The notes beneath the pieces were generated by a model, which made no database searches, was not told the DNA's origin, and was given only the letters and a program-made list of their open reading frames with translations. Both the position numbers and the translations under genes were made by a program. Positions 35,296-44,568 of a stretch of DNA of 64,000 bases are shown piece by piece. Positions within the stretch are counted from its first letter, which is position 1, and each line of letters opens with the position of its first letter. Source of the DNA: Lachnospiraceae bacterium (GTDB taxonomy: Bacteria; Bacillota; Clostridia; Lachnospirales; Lachnospiraceae); contig JAGCUO010000152.1 in the NCBI GenBank assembly GCA_017962825.1, positions 32,120 through 96,119 of the forward strand, written 5' to 3'.

Positions 35296-36807
35296 TTACG
35301 ATACCTCCGACATTTCACACATAAATTCTTTTATTTTACATATCGAACCATCATCCAAATTAAAGCTGTCTTTAACTCTGCCGTTTTCAAGATGGATGAT
35401 ATGATCACAGCATTTCAGAATAAATTCATAATCATGAGTGATCACAAATACATTTTTCCCGATACGTATCAAATCCTTAATCGCATCCGCCACCTGCTCC
35501 ATATGAAACAGATCCAGTCCGCTGGTAGGTTCATCGAAAACGATGATTGGTTTTTCGGAAGCGATTCCGGATGCTATGGCCACCCTTTGTTTTTGTCCTC
35601 CCGATAAAGCCATGGGATGTGTTTCGTAGTATTTGGAAAGATCCAGCTTATCCAGAATTTCTCTTACTCTTTCCCTTTTATCATCTTCACTCATATCACC
35701 GCCTGTCATGCTGAGCATCACTTCATCTTCCACACTTTCGGTAAAAAGCTGATGATTCACATCTTGCATGATCATGTAGCAGTTATGAAGTCTGTCTTTA
35801 TATCCGAGTCTCTTATCGAGATATTCGATATATCCCTTGCATCTCTTTTCAAGACCGCAGATATTTCGTGCAAAAGTACTTTTTCCTGCACCGTTATGTC
35901 CGATTATGGCTGTCACGCATCCTTCGGGAACATCAAGCTTAGGGATATCAATAGAATGTCTGTTATTTTTGTAAGTAAATTTAAAGTCACGAAATATCAG
36001 ATTGCTGCTTCTTCCTATTCCGGGTTTACAGTCATATGAAACAGAATCAAGTGAGAGCGTTCTGATACCGAGTTTTACCGTATCCTCATGTGACAGCCTC
36101 TTAAGATCCTCACACTTAAATTCATTACTGACAGATCCGTTTTCCATCACGATCATCCGATCCGCAAGATTCCTGAGATAAAACAGTCTGTGTTCGGCAA
36201 TTATGATGGTCTTTCCTTCACTCTTCCAAACACTCAGTATCTCGGATAATCTGTTAATCGCATGATGATCCAAATTCGAAGAAGGTTCATCAAGTACAAT
36301 TATTTCCGGCGACAAAACACCTATACCGGCACAAGCCACAAGCTGTTTCTCACCACCGGAAAGTTCGAATATATTACGATCCAATAGTTTTTCTATCTTC
36401 ATGGATACGGCAGTATCTTTGATACGTTTTTTTATTTCCTCGGGATCACGCCTTTGATTCTCCGCAGCAAAAGCCATTTCATCCGTAGTGTTTACATTGA
36501 AAAACTGTGATCTGGGATTTTGAAATACACTTCCCACTTTGGAAGATATTTCAAATATGGACATATCTCTGATACTTTTTCCGTTAAGGGTAATCTCTCC
36601 GAAAAGTTCACCACTGTAAAAATGAGGTATCAATCCGTTGATAAGTCTTATAAATATCGTCTTTCCGCATCCGGACCCTCCGGTGAGAACTACGAACTCT
36701 CCTTTGCCGATACTGAAATTAAGATCTCGAATTCCGTATATATCCTCTTTTTCACCGTCTGAAAGAGTTACATTATATTTAAAAGTCACATTTGAAAATT
36801 CAATCAT
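35296..36807 (-). CDS. ECF transporter double ATPase (fused A and A')
   Basis: The 503-residue protein has two complete ATPase domains: first Walker A G-G-S-G-C-G-K-T (about 43-50), signature L-S-G-G-E-K-Q, D-E-P-S-S-N-L-D; second Walker A G-H-N-G-A-G-K-S-T (about 298-306), signature L-S-G-G-Q-K-Q, D-E-P-T-S-G-L-D. It powers vitamin/metal-type uptake together with the T and S proteins encoded just upstream. A truncated relative of its second half lies at 29487-30053. Confidence 0.9.
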   Translation of the reverse strand: MIEFSNVTFKYNVTLSDGEKEDIYGIRDLNFSIGKGEFVVLTGGSGCGKTIFIRLINGLIPHFYSGELFGEITLNGKSIRDMSIFEISSKVGSVFQNPRSQFFNVNTTDEMAFAAENQRRDPEEIKKRIKDTAVSMKIEKLLDRNIFELSGGEKQLVACAGIGVLSPEIIVLDEPSSNLDHHAINRLSEILSVWKSEGKTIIIAEHRLFYLRNLADRMIVMENGSVSNEFKCEDLKRLSHEDTVKLGIRTLSLDSVSYDCKPGIGRSSNLIFRDFKFTYKNNRHSIDIPKLDVPEGCVTAIIGHNGAGKSTFARNICGLEKRCKGYIEYLDKRLGYKDRLHNCYMIMQDVNHQLFTESVEDEVMLSMTGGDMSEDDKRERVREILDKLDLSKYYETHPMALSGGQKQRVAIASGIASEKPIIVFDEPTSGLDLFHMEQVADAIKDLIRIGKNVFVITHDYEFILKCCDHIIHLENGRVKDSFNLDDGSICKIKEFMCEMSEVS

Positions 36808-36816
36808 CCGACTGCC

Positions 36817-37539
36817 TCAAAAAACATAGAAAGTAACCAGCATCACAACCATTGAAATGATCAATACATAATCGATAAATCCAAGCCCAATCTTACATAT
36901 ATGTGTTCTGGTCCGGTTTACTCCAAGTCCCTTGGATAGAGAAGCTGCCGAAAGATCATTTGCAATACGGACCGTTGACATCATGATCGGAACTAAAATG
37001 TATTCGATATATGTAAACGGATTCTTGATCTTCTTACCGATTTCCCGCATTTTCATGGCATCATGTATGGAGGAATAATCTTCCTTAAGTGTTGGGAAAT
37101 ATCTGAACATGACAGACATCGGAATTGTGATGATATTGGGGAAATGCATTCTTTCCATGGCTGTTATGAATTCACTTACCGATGTGGACTTCACCACATA
37201 CCATCCGCACAGATATCCGGGACCGAATCTGGATATAACTCCGCAGATGATCATGATCATCAGGTTAACCATCCCCTTGGTATTGGGAATGATAAAGCCT
37301 TCACATAAAACCGTCGAATACATTAACAACACATAGATAAATGCAGAGCGGAAAAGTCTGATGGATATGAGAAGCACAAACGGAACAGCTACGCAGATCA
37401 GTCTGAGAACATACTCAACTCCGGTATATTTTCCGCTCATCATAATGATTCCGACTGTTATGAGGATTGCCAGTTTTGTCCGGGGATCAAGATGAAATAT
37501 ATCCCGCGACTGCGCAGACTGTAATCCGATTTCCATCAT
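36817..37539 (-). CDS. ECF transporter transmembrane component (EcfT type)
   Basis: The 240-residue membrane protein has about five to six segments and the EcfT-type coupling motifs: A-A-S-L-S-K-G-L-G (about 200-208), and L-D-P-R-T-K-L near the N-terminus. It connects the ATPases to the substrate-binding S component. Its start overlaps the end of the S-component gene by four bases. Confidence 0.87.
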   Translation of the reverse strand: MMEIGLQSAQSRDIFHLDPRTKLAILITVGIIMMSGKYTGVEYVLRLICVAVPFVLLISIRLFRSAFIYVLLMYSTVLCEGFIIPNTKGMVNLMIMIICGVISRFGPGYLCGWYVVKSTSVSEFITAMERMHFPNIITIPMSVMFRYFPTLKEDYSSIHDAMKMREIGKKIKNPFTYIEYILVPIMMSTVRIANDLSAASLSKGLGVNRTRTHICKIGLGFIDYVLIISMVVMLVTFYVF

Positions 37540-38120
37540 GCCATACCTGCTTTTTTGAAGTGTTTCTTGAGAACCTTAGCACCGAATAGACCTCCGATTG
37601 TTCCTCCAACAAGGCACATGATGATCATTGCAAAGAACATCCATGTTGGAGTCAGCGACATCATCTTGTCTACATATGCCTGCCCGTACCCATCAACAAG
37701 ACTCGCAAAATAGGCATCTCTGAAACCGAAGAAGAAGGCTATTACCATTCCGAGAAGCCAAAGGCTGAAGGTAGCTGAGCCGATCACACAATTTTTAATA
37801 CTCTCATACTTTCCTGCTCTTAATACAATCTCGGTTAAGAGTCCTGCAACGATACAGAATATAAAGATCGGATAAGGATGTCCGGTAAGAAACATAAGTA
37901 TTGCTATGATGATGCTTGTGATCGTGATCATACCGAAATGTTTGATCTTTGAAAAATAAAGCATCAGCGGAATTCCGTTAATGATCGGTCCGATAAGCGG
38001 CATGAACGCCATGAATATCGGAATAAATCCCAAACAGGCTATTATGAATGTAACCACAAAATACAAAGCGGTGAATACTCCGACGGTTATTAAATCTTTG
38101 ATACTAAACTTGCTTTTCAT
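37536..38120 (-). CDS. ECF transporter substrate-binding S component (Trep_Strep/MptD-like)
   Basis: The 194-residue protein has about six membrane segments and opens K-F-S-I-K-D-L-I-T-V-G-V-F-T-A-L-Y-F, typical of the Trep_Strep-type S components. These occur in Firmicutes with a double ATPase and an ABC pair, and in group A streptococcus a similar ECF unit has been linked to heme uptake. The substrate here is not known. AAGGAG lies five bases before the ATG. An AGTTAG-N6-CTAACC operator lies 17 bases upstream. Confidence 0.85.
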   Translation of the reverse strand: MKSKFSIKDLITVGVFTALYFVVTFIIACLGFIPIFMAFMPLIGPIINGIPLMLYFSKIKHFGMITITSIIIAILMFLTGHPYPIFIFCIVAGLLTEIVLRAGKYESIKNCVIGSATFSLWLLGMVIAFFFGFRDAYFASLVDGYGQAYVDKMMSLTPTWMFFAMIIMCLVGGTIGGLFGAKVLKKHFKKAGMA

Positions 38121-38136
38121 AGTTTCTCCTTACTTT

Positions 38137-38154
38137 AGTTAGTGCTAGCTAACC
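38137..38154 (-). promoter_or_regulatory. Operator AGTTAG-N6-CTAACC before the ECF operon
   Basis: Same dyad and spacing as before gpmA and the ZIP gene. The flanking -10 (TAAAGT) and -35 (AACACA) are weak, and the ribosome-binding site follows at once. So it may act as a roadblock on a transcript coming from the TetR gene rather than inside a promoter. Confidence 0.55.
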
Positions 38155-38169
38155 TGTGTTTTATTTTTT

Positions 38170-38187
38170 AGCCGTCCGAAGACGGCT
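38170..38187 (-). other. Short hairpin with UUCG loop between TetR gene and ECF operon
   Basis: The 7-bp stem AGCCGTC/GACGGCT reads as an RNA on the minus strand with the very stable UUCG loop. A-rich rather than T-rich sequence follows, so it does not look like a normal terminator; it may stabilise or process the mRNA. Confidence 0.45.
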
Positions 38188-38201
38188 ATATAACAAATTA
38201 T

Positions 38202-38816
38202 TTATTTGATTCCGATACATGATGCCCAATCGAAATATCTGCAGATTATCTTGCAATGCTCTTCGATCTCTTTCCGGGACATCCTGTGAATAAAGGGTTC
38301 ATAAATGGAGACCCAGAAAGAGGTACATAGTATATGCATCTCCTTCTTCTTGATGTCTGCTTTGGCAATACCTCTTTTAACAGCTTCACGATAATATTTC
38401 ATATAGGATTCGGTCATCCGATCGGCAAATTCATGTCCGTAGTTTTCATATATGGTTCCGGACGATCTGCTAAGCAAAAGAAAAAGGTCATCCCGGACAT
38501 TCCAGAATACCCCAAACATCCCAAGAGTATATTCCTCGTTCATGAACCACATATTCCGGATCTCATCATCGGATAAAACAGACAGATCTATATCAGTTCT
38601 TGATTCAATCATCTCATCGAGGACCGCCAGTGTATCACTTACAACTGCTCCGAATAATTCTTCTTTACCCTTATATCTTTTGTATACGGCTCCTGTAGTG
38701 ACCCCGGCATTATCACATATTGTTTTGAGATCCGCTTTTATAAATCCTTTTTTCATAAATTCTTCACGGGCACTTTGAAGAAGTCTTGGATCTATGCTTG
38801 TATCCCTTACCGACAT
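38202..38816 (-). CDS. TetR-family regulator of the ECF/ABC operon
   Basis: The 204-residue protein has a TetR helix-turn-helix (about 12-58: L-K-T-I-C-D-N-A-G-V-T-T-G-A-V-Y-K-R-Y) and a C-terminal ligand domain of typical size. It is read in the same direction as the ECF operon, which begins 81 bases downstream. A 35-bp palindrome upstream of its start is the likely autoregulatory site and differs from the AGTTAG operators, so a different protein probably binds those. Confidence 0.92.
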   Translation of the reverse strand: MSVRDTSIDPRLLQSAREEFMKKGFIKADLKTICDNAGVTTGAVYKRYKGKEELFGAVVSDTLAVLDEMIESRTDIDLSVLSDDEIRNMWFMNEEYTLGMFGVFWNVRDDLFLLLSRSSGTIYENYGHEFADRMTESYMKYYREAVKRGIAKADIKKKEMHILCTSFWVSIYEPFIHRMSRKEIEEHCKIICRYFDWASCIGIK

Positions 38817-38850
38817 ATCACACCCCGCTATAAATCCAATTAAAAATATA

Positions 38851-38885
38851 AAGTATTACCGATAATCGGATTATCGGTAATACTT
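38851..38885 (-). promoter_or_regulatory. 35-bp perfect palindrome upstream of the TetR gene
   Basis: 17-bp arms (38851-38867 and 38869-38885) flank one central base; the core is TACCGATAATC and its complement. It overlaps a promoter-like TTACCG-N16-TAATAC on the minus strand, which fits a TetR operator. A T-rich stretch follows it, so it could also end the operon at 38933-47841. Confidence 0.65.
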
Positions 38886-38932
38886 TTATCATGTTTTATA
38901 TTACATGTCAATTGCTTTGTAATATTCAATCG

Positions 38933-39700
38933 TCATTCTGCTTTTTTCCTGGCAAAAAATGCATCGACTTCGCTTACTATCTTCTCTTTAGGGAGAGATT
39001 TAAGAAGATACCCTGCAGGCTTAAGTGCCAGAACGCTCTTAACGCTTTCCGCATCGTCTCTTCCCGTCAGAAATATCACGGGTATGTCAGCAGATTCAGT
39101 ATCGTTTCTGATCATCTCCAGGAATTGTTTTCCGGAGCACGCAGGCATCTCATAATCCAGCAGGATCAGATCCGGAGTCTGCTTGGACAAAAACGTTATG
39201 GCATTAAGAGCTGAATTGACGGGTGTCACTCTGTACTTATCCTGAAGCCATCCTTTAATGGTTGAAAGCATTGTTCCGGAATCATCGACCACAAGAATGT
39301 GTTTTTTGTTCCCGTTTGCAGCATCATTATCTACTTCCTTCATCATATCGGTAACAAACTGTCCCACATTAACCGGGCGTTTGAATTCACCTGCAACATT
39401 TTCTTTGAAATACTTTTCTTTAAGATCGGCAATGGCATCATCATATCCGATGAGAAACAGTCTGACATCTTTATCCGTACACAGATCCTTGAAATATATA
39501 AGCACATCAGCGTCATAATTGGCATTGTCATCAATGTATAAGCATACCAGAGAAGCCAAATTATCCTTTGATCCGGTAAGGCTGTTCATATCAAACGTTA
39601 CGAATGTTGTATCCACGCCTTCCGCCTGCAGTTTCTTGATGATCGATTGGACAATAAAAGTCTCTCTGTCCGAAACAAATGTCAGTTTTTTCTCAGTCAT
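38933..39700 (-). CDS. Response regulator with degenerate N-terminal and intact C-terminal receiver
   Basis: The 255-residue protein has no output domain. Residues 1-125 look like a receiver fold that lacks the usual acidic pocket. Residues about 132-250 form a good receiver (V-V-D-D-S-G near 137, phospho-acceptor Asp in L-L-D-Y-E-M-P near 180, T in F-L-T-G, Lys in L-L-K-S). It overlaps the hybrid kinase gene by four bases and probably receives or buffers its phosphoryl groups. Confidence 0.87.
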   Translation of the reverse strand: MTEKKLTFVSDRETFIVQSIIKKLQAEGVDTTFVTFDMNSLTGSKDNLASLVCLYIDDNANYDADVLIYFKDLCTDKDVRLFLIGYDDAIADLKEKYFKENVAGEFKRPVNVGQFVTDMMKEVDNDAANGNKKHILVVDDSGTMLSTIKGWLQDKYRVTPVNSALNAITFLSKQTPDLILLDYEMPACSGKQFLEMIRNDTESADIPVIFLTGRDDAESVKSVLALKPAGYLLKSLPKEKIVSEVDAFFARKKAE

Positions 39701-42700
39701 CTTTTAATCCCCTTCCCGATCTCTTCAAGCAGTCCGTCCCTGTCCAGTTCAGCCATCTTGCCTTTCATCTTGTCATACATCTCTTTGTATTCTTCCGGAA
39801 TCTTATAATCCGCCAAAGTATCAAACAGCTCCTTGGATGTGTCCATATCAAATGCTTCAAGAAGTTCAGCCATCTCTGACAGATACTGCTTCAGATCATC
39901 CGGAGGAATCTCAGGTCTGTCATCTTCTTCACCCTTTCCGGCTTCAAAAATGCTTCCAAGTTTTTCTTTGAACCATTCATACTTTGCGATTATACCGTCT
40001 GTTTTTTGCTTAATAAGATCTATGTTACCTTCTCTTCCTGCAGTCTCAAGTTCCAGAGCTTCTTCAGAAAGAGACGATGCCCCTATCAGTCTGGCCGAAC
40101 TCTTAAGAGCATGAACCTGAATGGTATAAGCATCATAGTCCTCTTTGGCGAATGCATCCCGGATCATCTCAATACGCATACCTGCGGTATCATAGAAATT
40201 CTTACAGATGATCAGATATGCCTCATCACCTCCCGCAGTCTCTGCGCCTTTGCCTGCATCTATACCTTCAATCTCCGAAATGCGCATTAATACGGAATCA
40301 TTCTCATTACCCGAAGACTCGGACCCTTTGCTTTCATCATCCTTCTTTTCAAAATCAAAGATGATCTTTTCATCGGGAAGATAGCTTTGGATCATTGCTT
40401 CCAGTTTATTACCGTCGATGGGCTTTGACAGGTAATTGGTATATCCGAGGTTCAGATATTCCTCTCTCGCCCCCTTTACCGCATGTGCCGTAAGAACGAT
40501 TATAGGCGTTTCCGCATTAAGTTCGCATTGCTTCCTGATGGCATGCATGGTCTCTTCACCGTTCATTCCCGGCATCATGGAATCAAGGAAGATTATATCG
40601 TATTGTTTTTTCGTAGCTGCTTCTACCGCTGCTTCACCGCTTCCCGCGGTATCAACCTGTATTTCGATCCTCTTTAACAGACTGCATGCTACAATCAGAT
40701 TCATCTCCACATCATCTACTATAAGGATCTGAGCATCCGGTGCGTGGAATTTCTCAACATCATTATTAACGGATTCTTTATCATTATCCCGTGTTCTGTA
40801 ATCTCCTATCTTCTCGGCTCTGACAACAGGCTGAACTATGGTGAAGCTGAATACGGATCCCTCGCCGTATACGCTTGACACTTCAAGTCTGCTTCCCATT
40901 TTCTCCAGGAGATTTTTGGTAATGCTCATACCGAGACCTGTACCTTCAATCTTTTTATTTCTCGACTCCTCGATCCTTTCATAAGGAGAAAACAGCTTTT
41001 CAATATCTTCCGCTTTGATTCCTATACCGGTATCACTTACGCTTACTTTCAGAAGTATTTCACCGTATTCCGCTTTCTCATAATCAACCTTGAAAGTAAC
41101 CTTACCTTTATCGGTATACTTAACGGCATTATTCAAAATGTTGATCATTATCTGTTCGATCCTTACTTCGTCTCCATACAATCCGCACGGGATATCCGGA
41201 TTAACATCGACTTCAAGCTCCAGTTTCTTGGACTCTGCCTTTGGAGCTATCATATGAACTATTCCGTTTATAAGTGATGACAGATCATACTCTCCAAGCA
41301 CCAACTCAAGCTTTCCGGATTCAATCTTGGAAAAATCAAGAATATCATTGATAAGTGAAAGCAGAGTCTTGCTGGCAACATGGATATCACGGGCGTAGTT
41401 TCTTATATTGGATTCTCCCGATTCTCTCATTATCATCGTATCCATTCCGATGATGGCATTTATGGGAGTTCGTATCTCATGAGACATGTTTGCAAGAAAT
41501 TCCGACTTGGTCCTGTTCGCATCTTCTTCCATGTGAAGAGCACGCTCAAGTGCCTCAGCTTTTTCTCTTTCCAGCTGATTGACAACCGTTTCATGTCTGT
41601 TTTTCTCTTTCTTCTGCTGGGACCAGAGTGCACCCTGTACAAATGAGGTTACGATAAATCCGAGGAAAGTCAGAATAACTATATAAAAGTAAGCCAGGAA
41701 TCCGGCTGTTTCATAAAGTTCTCTTTCCTTGGCAAGAGTATATGTCTGTGTTGAAAGGATCCTTCCCTTCTCATCGATAACATTGATTATAAATTCATGA
41801 TCTCCAAAGGGAATATCATAATATGTAACACTTCCGAGTTTACTGGACAATACCGTTGTTTTTTCCTGATCGACACCGCTCAGATAATAACTTACATAAG
41901 GATCTGCAGAAGTGAAATTATTGATCTCAAGATCAAGTTCGATACGATCGGTGCCTTTAGGCACAACTATGGTTCCGATCTGGGTAACATCCTGATATTC
42001 TCCATCCAATAAAACGGACGTGATCTTAGTCTTGAAATCGTCCACGCTCATTTCATAACTGTTAAGATCAAGAAGATATACTCCGCCGGTTCCGCATATG
42101 TAGATCCGATCGTCTTTCGTATAATTCCACGCATTACTTGTTATACTTCCGGGCAAACCTGCTTTGATGTCCAGAAGAGTATATGACTCCATCGCCCCGT
42201 CCTTGATCAAAGATTCATATTCGCAGACATAGATTCCGGCTCCGCCGAGAATAAACACTTCTCCGCTTCCGTTCATGGCAATATCAAAATTGTTATAATA
42301 TGGCATACCTATCTCACGGATATTGAAGTCCGAGTCCATATAACAAAGTCCGCTTCCGGTAGTTACAAAATATCCGTCTCCGTTCTGATCCTTAACTATT
42401 CTTAAAACAACATCGGAGGGCAGACCATCATCACGAGTGATATTTCCTTCATATCTGCCGTTTCGTATTATGTCGATCCCGTCTCCGTCAGATCCGCACA
42501 AAAGCGTATGATCGTCCGTTTCCAGAATATTAAGAATGATACCGCTGCCCAGATCCGTACCAAGCACAAGTTTGGAAAGGATCTCATGATCTTTCATAAT
42601 CATAAGATTGGCATCGGTTGATACCGCTACGGTTCCGTCCGAAAGAACATTGACCACTCTGATGTTTCTCTCCCCATCTTCTGCGGGCAAATAATCACTC

Positions 42701-44568
42701 AATATTCCGTCACGATTGATTTCCATCAATCCTTTTCCATATGATGCCACAAGAAGATTTCCGTCTGTATCCGTATCAATGCATCTGATCCTGATTCCCT
42801 CAAATTCATCGGTGATCTCATTCTTAATACTGATGCCGTCATCCGGATCCAATATCCTGAGACCGGAATTTGTACCGACATATAAATATCCGTTCCATTC
42901 CTCGACCGCATTACATACAATATTTTCTTCATTGCACAGTTTGAAAATATCGGTGAAACTGGATCTTCCCAGACACAGCAATCCGCATCTGGATGATGTG
43001 AACCAGATGTTGCTCTGATAATCCTTGAATATATGATCGATGGAATTATTAAATTCACCGCTTTGGATGATCGTAAAATGTCTAAGAGAATCAAAATATC
43101 CGATACCGTTTTCACCGGCAACATATATGATCCCGGTTTCGTCTACATATACATCTCTTATGCCTCTTAAACCTTCTGCTTTTATCTGCCCTTTATAGCG
43201 GAATTTGTTGGAATTGTAGACATATATAAGAATGGTTCCGGAATCGGTTCCCACATAAATGTATCCTTCGGAATCCTGACTGATACCCTTGGGTGAATAA
43301 TCGGGGAAAAACAGATCGGACAAAGCTTCACCGTTAACATAGCATTTAACTTCGCCGAGACTGTTGAGAACGATCATGTGTCCGTCATTATCGGGAGACA
43401 GATCTCTTATGTTACCTGCCTCAGTATTAACCTTGATGATGTTAACATTTCCGTCTTCATAACGTGCACATACAAGTCCGCCGGTAGTTCCGAAATAATA
43501 AAGACCGTTGCTATCCCTTGAGATACACTTTACGGAATTTGAAGGAAGACCCGTGTCCATATCAAGAGTGACCGAGGACATATCAATATTCAGAAGAGTT
43601 ACTCCCGCATCCTGGGTCCCCGCCCAAAGCCTGTCATCATCATCTACATATAAACACTGAATGGATCTTACACTCTTAAGATTATCCATAAGAATGAATC
43701 TTGATCCGTTGAAGCGGAATAATCCTCCGTATGTGCCGATCCACATAGAACCGTCCGACGTCATGGCAATATCATTAAGGCAGCCGCCTGCCAATCCGTT
43801 CTCACTGTTATAAAGCTTTTCAACAAAGCTGATGGATTCTTCGGCGGATACTTCGTCCTCCCCGGAAGCATCCGCATCATCGCCTTCCGCATCTTCAAGC
43901 GTAACGGATTCCTCGGCACTGCAATACGTATATCCGAATGCGTTTGAGAAGACAATGGCTGCGATCAAGGCAGATAAAGTCACAGCATGAAGCTGTTTTT
44001 TAAGTTCGGATGCACGTCTTTTTTTGCCGAAGTTTCTTCTGATGCTGAGAGTAATAAAGATTACGAAAACACCTACAAATGAATCAACAAAACTGATACA
44101 GGCAGCACATGAGGTATAGCATATCCAGGCAGGGACAGACATGGATGTAAGATAATCTACAATGGCACTTGCAATATAAAGATCACTTTTTCCGCCGTAT
44201 ACGCTCACATTGATAAGAACAAGAATAACCGTCCTGATGACAGCCAGAAAGGCGGTAGCACTTATGATCAGGGAAAATTTCGAGAAAAATCTGTTACGCT
44301 TTGATACAAGGCCTGTGGCTACGGCAACGAAAATGTCCGCTATGAGAAAATACCAATCAGAAGGTGAAAAAACAGATGAAAGCGCGCAGGAAAGAATTGC
44401 CGTAATACCTCCGAAAACGGCCCCTTCCGAATATGACACAAGAATAGTCCCGCACAGATTCAGATAAGCGGGCAATTCATAAGAAAAGGCAAAGAAACGT
44501 CCGAGAATATTCAGTCCCAATGAAAACAAAACGATCAGAATTCGTCTTTTCCATTTGTTCATGATCAA
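39697..44568 (-). CDS. Giant hybrid sensor kinase with membrane, propeller, kinase, receiver and HPt domains
   Basis: The protein is 1623 residues. In order: about six membrane segments (10-190); another hydrophobic segment near 205; an acidic linker; a two-component-type propeller region (about 240-870, repeats with W-I-G-T-Y-G-G-L-like motifs); a Y_Y_Y-like domain; a membrane segment (about 965-985); HisKA with H1030; HATPase; a receiver with D1329 (F-L-D-S-M-M-P); and an HPt domain with H1486 (V-H-A-L-K-S-S). The layout resembles the hybrid two-component systems of Bacteroides but with an N-terminal multi-pass domain and no DNA-binding output. It overlaps its neighbours by four bases each. 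Confidence 0.9.
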   Translation of the reverse strand: MIMNKWKRRILIVLFSLGLNILGRFFAFSYELPAYLNLCGTILVSYSEGAVFGGITAILSCALSSVFSPSDWYFLIADIFVAVATGLVSKRNRFFSKFSLIISATAFLAVIRTVILVLINVSVYGGKSDLYIASAIVDYLTSMSVPAWICYTSCAACISFVDSFVGVFVIFITLSIRRNFGKKRRASELKKQLHAVTLSALIAAIVFSNAFGYTYCSAEESVTLEDAEGDDADASGEDEVSAEESISFVEKLYNSENGLAGGCLNDIAMTSDGSMWIGTYGGLFRFNGSRFILMDNLKSVRSIQCLYVDDDDRLWAGTQDAGVTLLNIDMSSVTLDMDTGLPSNSVKCISRDSNGLYYFGTTGGLVCARYEDGNVNIIKVNTEAGNIRDLSPDNDGHMIVLNSLGEVKCYVNGEALSDLFFPDYSPKGISQDSEGYIYVGTDSGTILIYVYNSNKFRYKGQIKAEGLRGIRDVYVDETGIIYVAGENGIGYFDSLRHFTIIQSGEFNNSIDHIFKDYQSNIWFTSSRCGLLCLGRSSFTDIFKLCNEENIVCNAVEEWNGYLYVGTNSGLRILDPDDGISIKNEITDEFEGIRIRCIDTDTDGNLLVASYGKGLMEINRDGILSDYLPAEDGERNIRVVNVLSDGTVAVSTDANLMIMKDHEILSKLVLGTDLGSGIILNILETDDHTLLCGSDGDGIDIIRNGRYEGNITRDDGLPSDVVLRIVKDQNGDGYFVTTGSGLCYMDSDFNIREIGMPYYNNFDIAMNGSGEVFILGGAGIYVCEYESLIKDGAMESYTLLDIKAGLPGSITSNAWNYTKDDRIYICGTGGVYLLDLNSYEMSVDDFKTKITSVLLDGEYQDVTQIGTIVVPKGTDRIELDLEINNFTSADPYVSYYLSGVDQEKTTVLSSKLGSVTYYDIPFGDHEFIINVIDEKGRILSTQTYTLAKERELYETAGFLAYFYIVILTFLGFIVTSFVQGALWSQQKKEKNRHETVVNQLEREKAEALERALHMEEDANRTKSEFLANMSHEIRTPINAIIGMDTMIMRESGESNIRNYARDIHVASKTLLSLINDILDFSKIESGKLELVLGEYDLSSLINGIVHMIAPKAESKKLELEVDVNPDIPCGLYGDEVRIEQIMINILNNAVKYTDKGKVTFKVDYEKAEYGEILLKVSVSDTGIGIKAEDIEKLFSPYERIEESRNKKIEGTGLGMSITKNLLEKMGSRLEVSSVYGEGSVFSFTIVQPVVRAEKIGDYRTRDNDKESVNNDVEKFHAPDAQILIVDDVEMNLIVACSLLKRIEIQVDTAGSGEAAVEAATKKQYDIIFLDSMMPGMNGEETMHAIRKQCELNAETPIIVLTAHAVKGAREEYLNLGYTNYLSKPIDGNKLEAMIQSYLPDEKIIFDFEKKDDESKGSESSGNENDSVLMRISEIEGIDAGKGAETAGGDEAYLIICKNFYDTAGMRIEMIRDAFAKEDYDAYTIQVHALKSSARLIGASSLSEEALELETAGREGNIDLIKQKTDGIIAKYEWFKEKLGSIFEAGKGEEDDRPEIPPDDLKQYLSEMAELLEAFDMDTSKELFDTLADYKIPEEYKEMYDKMKGKMAELDRDGLLEEIGKGIKR

